Assembly: GCA_964403525.1 (NCBI GenBank)
Contig: CAYOGE010000008.1
Location: forward strand, 1 to 64,000
From: JAJTGZ01 sp964403525
Lineage (GTDB): Bacteria > Planctomycetota > Phycisphaerae > Phycisphaerales > UBA1924
Reading direction: 5' to 3'
DNA length: 64,000 nucleotides
Positions within the stretch are counted from its first letter, which is position 1. Every line of letters starts with the position of its first letter. Shown piece after piece: positions 60,626-64,000 of this stretch. A program made the position numbers and the translations under genes. The notes beneath the pieces were generated by a model. That model searched no databases. It was not told where the DNA came from and saw only the letters and a list, made by a program, of their open reading frames with translations.

Positions 60626-61984
60626 TCAGCCGCCGAGGATGTCGGCAGCGCGGGCGTCGTCGGACTTTTCGACCTCCGGGGGCGGGGTGGAGCCGTCGGC
60701 CAGGGGCGAAGCGCCGGCCTCGAGCAGGCGGGCGGAGGAGTCGAACAGGTCGCGCTTGGCCTTGTCCTTCTCTTCCTTTTCCTTCTGCTGGATGATGGCG
60801 ACTTCCTTGGCCTTGATGCCGGCTGCCTCGACGGCTGCCTGCGCCGTCGCCTGGTCGAGCCCGAGCTCGTTGACCAGCACATCGGCGCCGACTTCTTCGA
60901 TGTCAAAGACGCTGACCATGCCGAGGGCGGCGAGGCGGTCGGCCATCTCTTCGGTGATGCCCGGGACGGTGGTGAGCGTGGCACCCATCGTCTCGAGGCC
61001 CTTGTTGAACTCGTCGGGGGTGAGGATGTCGACGTCCCAGCCCGTGAGGCGGGCGGCGAGGCGGACGTTCTGGCCGCGCTTGCCGATCGCGAGGCTGAGC
61101 TGGTCGTCGCGGACGACGACGGTGGCGCGGCCGAGTTCGAGGCAGAGGCTGATCTCGTTGACCTCGGCGGGCTTGAGGGCGTTGCCGATGAGGATCTGGC
61201 TGCTCTCGTTCCAGCGGACGATGTCGATCTTCTCGCCGTTGAGCTCGTCGACGATGTTCTTGATGCGCGAGCCGCGGACGCCGACGCAGGCGCCGACGGG
61301 GTCGACCTTGCTGTCAACGGACGCGACGGCGACCTTTGTGCGGTAGCCGGGCTCGCGGGCCATGGCCTTGACCTCGATGATCTTGTCGGCGACCTCGGGG
61401 ACTTCGACCTCGAAGAGGCGCTTGATGAAGTCGGGGTTTGCGCGGCTGAGGACGATCTTGACCTGGCTGCCTGCGTCGCGGACGTCGAGGCAGAGGCAGC
61501 GGACGCGGTCTCCGGGGCTGAACTGCTCGCCGGGGATCTGCTCGCTGCGGGGCATGAAGGCCTCGGCGCGGTCGAGGGTGATCACGAGGCTGCCGCCGTC
61601 GTAGCGCTGGACGACGCCGGTGACGATGTCGCCGATGCGTTTGGAGTATTCGTCGAGGAGGCTGGTGCGCTCGTCGTCGCGGTTGCGCTGGATCATGACC
61701 TGCTTGAAGGTCTGCGCGGCGATGCGGCCGAGGGCGGCGGGCTCGAGTGCGATGGGCTCGTTGTGCCTGAAGATGTTGATCGCGCCGGTGATGCGGTCGA
61801 TCTCGCAGCGGAACTCCTCGGTGTCGAGGGTGTTGTAGTGCTTGCGCGCGGCGGAGGCCATGGCCAGTTCGAGGTTGGCGATGAGGATGTTCTTGTCGAT
61901 CTTGCGGTCGCGGGCGATCGAGTCGAGGATGCGCATCATCTCGGCGGTGTTGATTGCGGGTGCGGCGGGTTCAGCTTTGGCCAT
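60626..61984 (-). CDS. nusA: Transcription termination/antitermination protein NusA
   Basis: 452 residues: the N-terminal RNA polymerase-binding domain, an S1 domain (about 125-200), two KH domains (about 220-345, AVASVDSKVDPVGACVGVRGSRIKNI and LSLAIGKRGQNVRLAARLTG) and a C-terminal acidic HhH repeat (about 365-415). First gene of the operon; rimP, usual upstream, is absent here. ATG 61984, no Shine-Dalgarno seen. Confidence 0.96.
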   Translation of the reverse strand: MAKAEPAAPAINTAEMMRILDSIARDRKIDKNILIANLELAMASAARKHYNTLDTEEFRCEIDRITGAINIFRHNEPIALEPAALGRIAAQTFKQVMIQRNRDDERTSLLDEYSKRIGDIVTGVVQRYDGGSLVITLDRAEAFMPRSEQIPGEQFSPGDRVRCLCLDVRDAGSQVKIVLSRANPDFIKRLFEVEVPEVADKIIEVKAMAREPGYRTKVAVASVDSKVDPVGACVGVRGSRIKNIVDELNGEKIDIVRWNESSQILIGNALKPAEVNEISLCLELGRATVVVRDDQLSLAIGKRGQNVRLAARLTGWDVDILTPDEFNKGLETMGATLTTVPGITEEMADRLAALGMVSVFDIEEVGADVLVNELGLDQATAQAAVEAAGIKAKEVAIIQQKEKEEKDKAKRDLFDSSARLLEAGASPLADGSTPPPEVEKSDDARAADILGG

Positions 61985-62451
61985 GGGATGTGTTCCGGGT
62001 TGTTGAGTTTTCGAGGCGGGAGGGGGCGGACACGGGGGGAATGGGGCGGAGAGACGTGAGCTTTGAGACGTGAGTAGAGGCAGGAAGGCGGAGGCAGTAA
62101 GCCAGCGAGGCGGGGGGCAAAACGCGAGCGGCCACGGGTGTTGTCCGTGGCCGTCATCTGCCGGGTGCCGACCTTGAAGGATCGGTGGAACCAGCGCTCG
62201 CAGGTTTTCATTTCCGCGTCAGGCCATGTGGCCCTCCGCGGCGGGAAGAAAACCGGCACCCTCTCCGGAGCATCCGAGCTTCCGGAAAAGGCATGACCGC
62301 GCAGGCGTGATGGCCTGGTGATCAGCGAGCATGATGACGGCGTGTGGTCATAAAAAATCAGTCCTTTGACGACACCGTAACCAGGATTTCAACAGCACCA
62401 GTTTATGCGGGGTTTGGTGGGGGGGCAAGCGGCCCGGATTGGGAGTAGAGC
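61985..62451. promoter_or_regulatory. nusA operon leader region
   Basis: 467 bp with no credible gene. On the minus strand a GGCCACGG/CCGTGGCC hairpin (62130-62152, 7-nt loop) is followed by GCTCGCGTTTTGC, which looks like a weak attenuator about 135 nt upstream of nusA. A second inverted repeat, TCCGGA...TCCGGA, lies near 62260-62285. T-rich sequence at about 62344-62352 on the minus strand could be part of a promoter. I do not recognise a riboswitch. Confidence 0.4.
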
Positions 62452-62622
62452 ATGTTCCTGCTGGAGCTCAGCCCCGCAGAGCGATTCGGCGAGTGCAGAA
62501 TCGGCTCTCTTGAGCTGGAAATCGGACCTGGAACCGAAGGCGGCCGGCCCGGGGGACGGACTCTATGTGGCTCCGCTGCCGCCGGTCTTCTGCTCTTAAC
62601 TCATCTGCGTTCCCTTCAATAG
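62452..62622 (+). CDS. Possible small protein of 56 residues
   Basis: An open frame starting MFLLELSPAERFGECRIG, ending THLRSLQ, with GGGAG 6-7 nt upstream of ATG. It stops 3 nt before the dinB-like start, as an uncoupled leader or a real short gene would. The middle is Gly/Arg-rich and carries no recognisable domain. No other evidence of expression. Confidence 0.3.
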   Translation: MFLLELSPAERFGECRIGSLELEIGPGTEGGRPGGRTLCGSAAAGLLLLTHLRSLQ

Positions 62623-62625
62623 CCC

Positions 62626-63141
62626 ATGACCGATCCTCTCGCTCTCTACGCGTATCTGGTGCTCGCCCGTACCCGCGTGATGGACAAGGCCGCGACCCTT
62701 GCGCCCGGGCAGCCCGTCCAGGCATTCCCGATCGGCCTGGGGAGTGTCGCGGCGACGCTGACGCACACGGTGCTGGCGGAGTGGTTCTACGTACGTCGCA
62801 TCGCAGGTGAGCCGGTGCCGGCGTACAAGGAGTGGCCGCACCAGTACGAACATCCGCCGGCGATTGGGGTCATCCGGGCGTTCTGGGATGAGCAGAGCGT
62901 GCGGACGCGGCGCGTATTGGCGGGTGAGCGGGATTGGGAGCGGAAGATCAGTTACACGGCTCTGCTTGACGAGGGTGAGAAGGGACCGGCGCGGACGATC
63001 ACGGCTACGCCGCGGGAGATATTCACGCAGCTTGCGCTGCACGAGGTGCACCACCGTTCGCAGGTGATGGCGATGATGCGGCAGCTTGGGGCGGTCGTGG
63101 AGGACCTGGATTTCAGTGCGATGACGTACGCGAGGCGGTAG
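62626..63141 (+). CDS. DinB-family protein
   Basis: 171-residue four-helix protein of the DinB/MST fold. The metal-binding histidines are in LTHTVLAEWFY and LHEVHHRSQVMAMM, giving the His triad of the family. Members include thiol-dependent transferases such as bacillithiol S-transferases. DinB here is a fold name, not the DNA polymerase. It is convergent with the RF-1-domain gene. Confidence 0.85.
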   Translation: MTDPLALYAYLVLARTRVMDKAATLAPGQPVQAFPIGLGSVAATLTHTVLAEWFYVRRIAGEPVPAYKEWPHQYEHPPAIGVIRAFWDEQSVRTRRVLAGERDWERKISYTALLDEGEKGPARTITATPREIFTQLALHEVHHRSQVMAMMRQLGAVVEDLDFSAMTYARR

Positions 63142-63144
63142 GCC

Positions 63145-63228
63145 ATAAGAGCCTTGTGCGCGAGCACAAGGGGTACGGGGAGCGTGTTTCATCCGCAATC
63201 ACCTTGTGCTTGCGCACAAGGGTCTTAT
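63145..63228. repeat. Nested inverted repeats with twin CCTTGTGC hairpins
   Basis: Two 20-nt perfect palindromic hairpins: CCTTGTGC-GCGA-GCACAAGG (63152-63171) and CCTTGTGC-TTGC-GCACAAGG (63202-63221). Outer arms ATAAGA (63145-63150) and TCTTAT (63223-63228) enclose both, so the whole block can fold as one large stem as well. The right arm overlaps the TAA stop of the RF-1-domain gene (63225-63227). It may act as a bidirectional terminator between convergent genes. Confidence 0.7.
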
Positions 63229-63887
63229 CGCAGCAGGTGCCCGCCGCGCTTGGCCCGCTGCGCGTTCCACTCCGCCATTGCGGGCGGGTGGTCTTTGACG
63301 AGCTTGATGAGCTGACTGGTGGTGATGCCGAGCCGCTCGGCGGCGGGCTTTGGCTCCCACCCGCCTTCGCCGCTGTCGGCAATCGTGTCGAGGGCTTCGG
63401 CGAGGAGGGCGGGGTAGTCGTGGTGGTCGGGGTTGCAGGCGATGCGGCCCGTACTGCCGTCGCGCGTGCCGCCGACGCGTGAGCGCCACAGTGTGGAGTT
63501 CTGCTCGCCGGGTTTGCCCGCGGGGTTGATGGCCGCGTCGAGCGATTGGATGAACTGCTCAAACGTCTTGCCGCGGAGGGCGGGCGCGGGGGGGGCGGGC
63601 GTACGGATGTGGACGGCGAGTGTGAGACGCAGGCGGCGGAGGGCGACGGACTTGTTCTCGCTCTGTGAGCGGCGCTCACCGGCGTGTGCCTTCAGGCCGC
63701 TGGGGCGGTGGGTGAGGGTGATGAGCGTGCTGACCTTGTTGCGGTGCTGGCCGCCGGGGCCGCCGCCGCGGCCTGCGGCAAGATCGCATTGGGCCAGGAG
63801 GGCTTCGTCACTGAGGCAGGCAGGGTGGGGGTGGGGGAGGGGGGACAAAGTGAACGTGAAAGTGAACGTGAAAGAAGACAGGTTCAC
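63225..63887 (-). CDS. Peptide chain release factor-like protein (RF-1 domain with C-terminal helical domain)
   Basis: 220 residues. GRGGGPGGQHRNKVSTLITLTH contains the GGQ motif (G45-G46-Q47) that enters the peptidyl transferase centre; the stop-codon reading domain is absent as in ArfB/PrfH-type proteins. The second half (about 130-220) includes a helix-turn-helix-like AAERLGITTSQLIKLVKDHP. GTG 63887 overlaps tsaD as GTGA. A GTGAAC/GTGAAA tandem repeat (63850-63873) encodes Phe-Thr repeats near the N-terminus. It probably rescues stalled ribosomes. Confidence 0.85.
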   Translation of the reverse strand: MNLSSFTFTFTFTLSPLPHPHPACLSDEALLAQCDLAAGRGGGPGGQHRNKVSTLITLTHRPSGLKAHAGERRSQSENKSVALRRLRLTLAVHIRTPAPPAPALRGKTFEQFIQSLDAAINPAGKPGEQNSTLWRSRVGGTRDGSTGRIACNPDHHDYPALLAEALDTIADSGEGGWEPKPAAERLGITTSQLIKLVKDHPPAMAEWNAQRAKRGGHLLR

Positions 63888-64000
63888 AGCGAGGTGGTGG
63901 GGACTGCGGAGAAGCCCGTATCGGTTCCTGCTGTGGGGTCGGTGTCGAGCAGGACCGCCGCGAGCCCGGCGATCATGGCTGCGTTGTCCATGCACAGGTC
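63884..64000 (-). CDS. tsaD: tRNA N6-adenosine threonylcarbamoyltransferase, 3' end (partial)
   Basis: Only the last 38 codons are in the window: LCMDNAAMIAGLAAVLL is the C-terminal conserved block (CTDNAAMIA) of TsaD/Gcp, which makes t6A37 in tRNA. The remaining 15-20 residues (DTDPTAGTDTGFSAVPTTSL) are a short extension. The gene continues beyond the right edge and the stop overlaps the RF-1-domain gene start by 4 nt. Confidence 0.85.
   Translation of the reverse strand, partial: DLCMDNAAMIAGLAAVLLDTDPTAGTDTGFSAVPTTSL

Noticed and set aside
61936..62259. Minus-strand frame of 107 codons ahead of nusA
   Set aside because: It overlaps the nusA start and is Pro/Arg-rich; no support for translation. 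rimP was looked for here but is not present.

Overview
The window is a GC-rich chromosomal segment, probably from a planctomycete of the Phycisphaerae/Phycisphaerales type. The evidence is a secreted protein ending in a dockerin-like double DxDNxDF repeat with a terminal Gly-Cys, a PadR regulator paired with a HAAS-domain membrane protein, a diderm envelope (LptD, Lnt, lipoproteins), signal-peptide-bearing small secreted proteins, an F0 c subunit with a cleavable-looking leader, and planctomycete-style hairpin-rich intergenic repeats. No rRNA or classical marker is present, so the assignment is an inference. There are three tRNAs, no CRISPR and no transposase.

Layout: 0.2-5 kb holds a short plus-strand series (YegP-like, hotdog thioesterase, STAS, purN, a zinc-peptidase/PDZ secreted protein, a Gly-rich secreted protein). 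5-13.3 kb holds TerC, miaB, an orphan histidine kinase, tilS, and a ctaB-SCO1 cytochrome oxidase assembly pair. Two tRNA-Arg genes, an isoprenylcysteine methyltransferase-like protein, lnt and a HEAT-repeat lipoprotein follow. 17.4-21.1 kb on the minus strand holds the padR-HAAS operon, tRNA-Asp and a small-protein/coiled-coil pair. 21.5-26 kb is accessory: lipoprotein, membrane proteins, dockerin protein, GNAT. 26.1-26.9 kb is a non-coding cluster of hairpin repeats. 27-35.4 kb holds an SMR exporter, gcvT, panC, an M28 peptidase, a UbiA-like protein and pgk. 35.5-39.4 kb is a partial ATP synthase operon (atpZ, I, B, E, F, H) that stops before the F1 alpha/gamma/beta/epsilon genes. 39.5-55 kb holds a beta-helix protein, alaS, lptD, a pseudokinase, GNAT, a large solenoid secreted protein, a flippase-like protein, DUF444 and a TIM-barrel protein. 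55-62 kb is the translation/transcription operon nusA-infB-ylxP-rbfA-(EndoIII-like)-yebC on the minus strand. The end carries a DinB-like protein, an RF-1-domain protein and the 3' end of tsaD.

The most striking signal is in the starts of the genes rather than in any one protein. At least eleven start codons lie exactly 6 nt downstream of a TAnnnT hexamer (TACCCT, TAACCT, TAGACT, TAGGGT, TACGCT, TATCTT), and for most of them no Shine-Dalgarno is visible. That is the geometry of a -10 element driving leaderless mRNA. In two divergent gene pairs (10399-10420 and 29635-29656) the whole intergenic region is 22 bp and reads start-6 nt-NNNNTANNNN-6 nt-start, so the two opposing -10 hexamers share the same central TA. 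Other genes have clear Shine-Dalgarno sites, so both modes appear to be used. Other unexplained structure includes two 7-bp hairpins with the same 13-nt loop but different, compensated stems (26796-26858), twin CCTTGTGC palindromes inside a larger inverted repeat (63145-63228), and a dispersed repeat sitting where the ATP synthase operon is cut (35440-35512).
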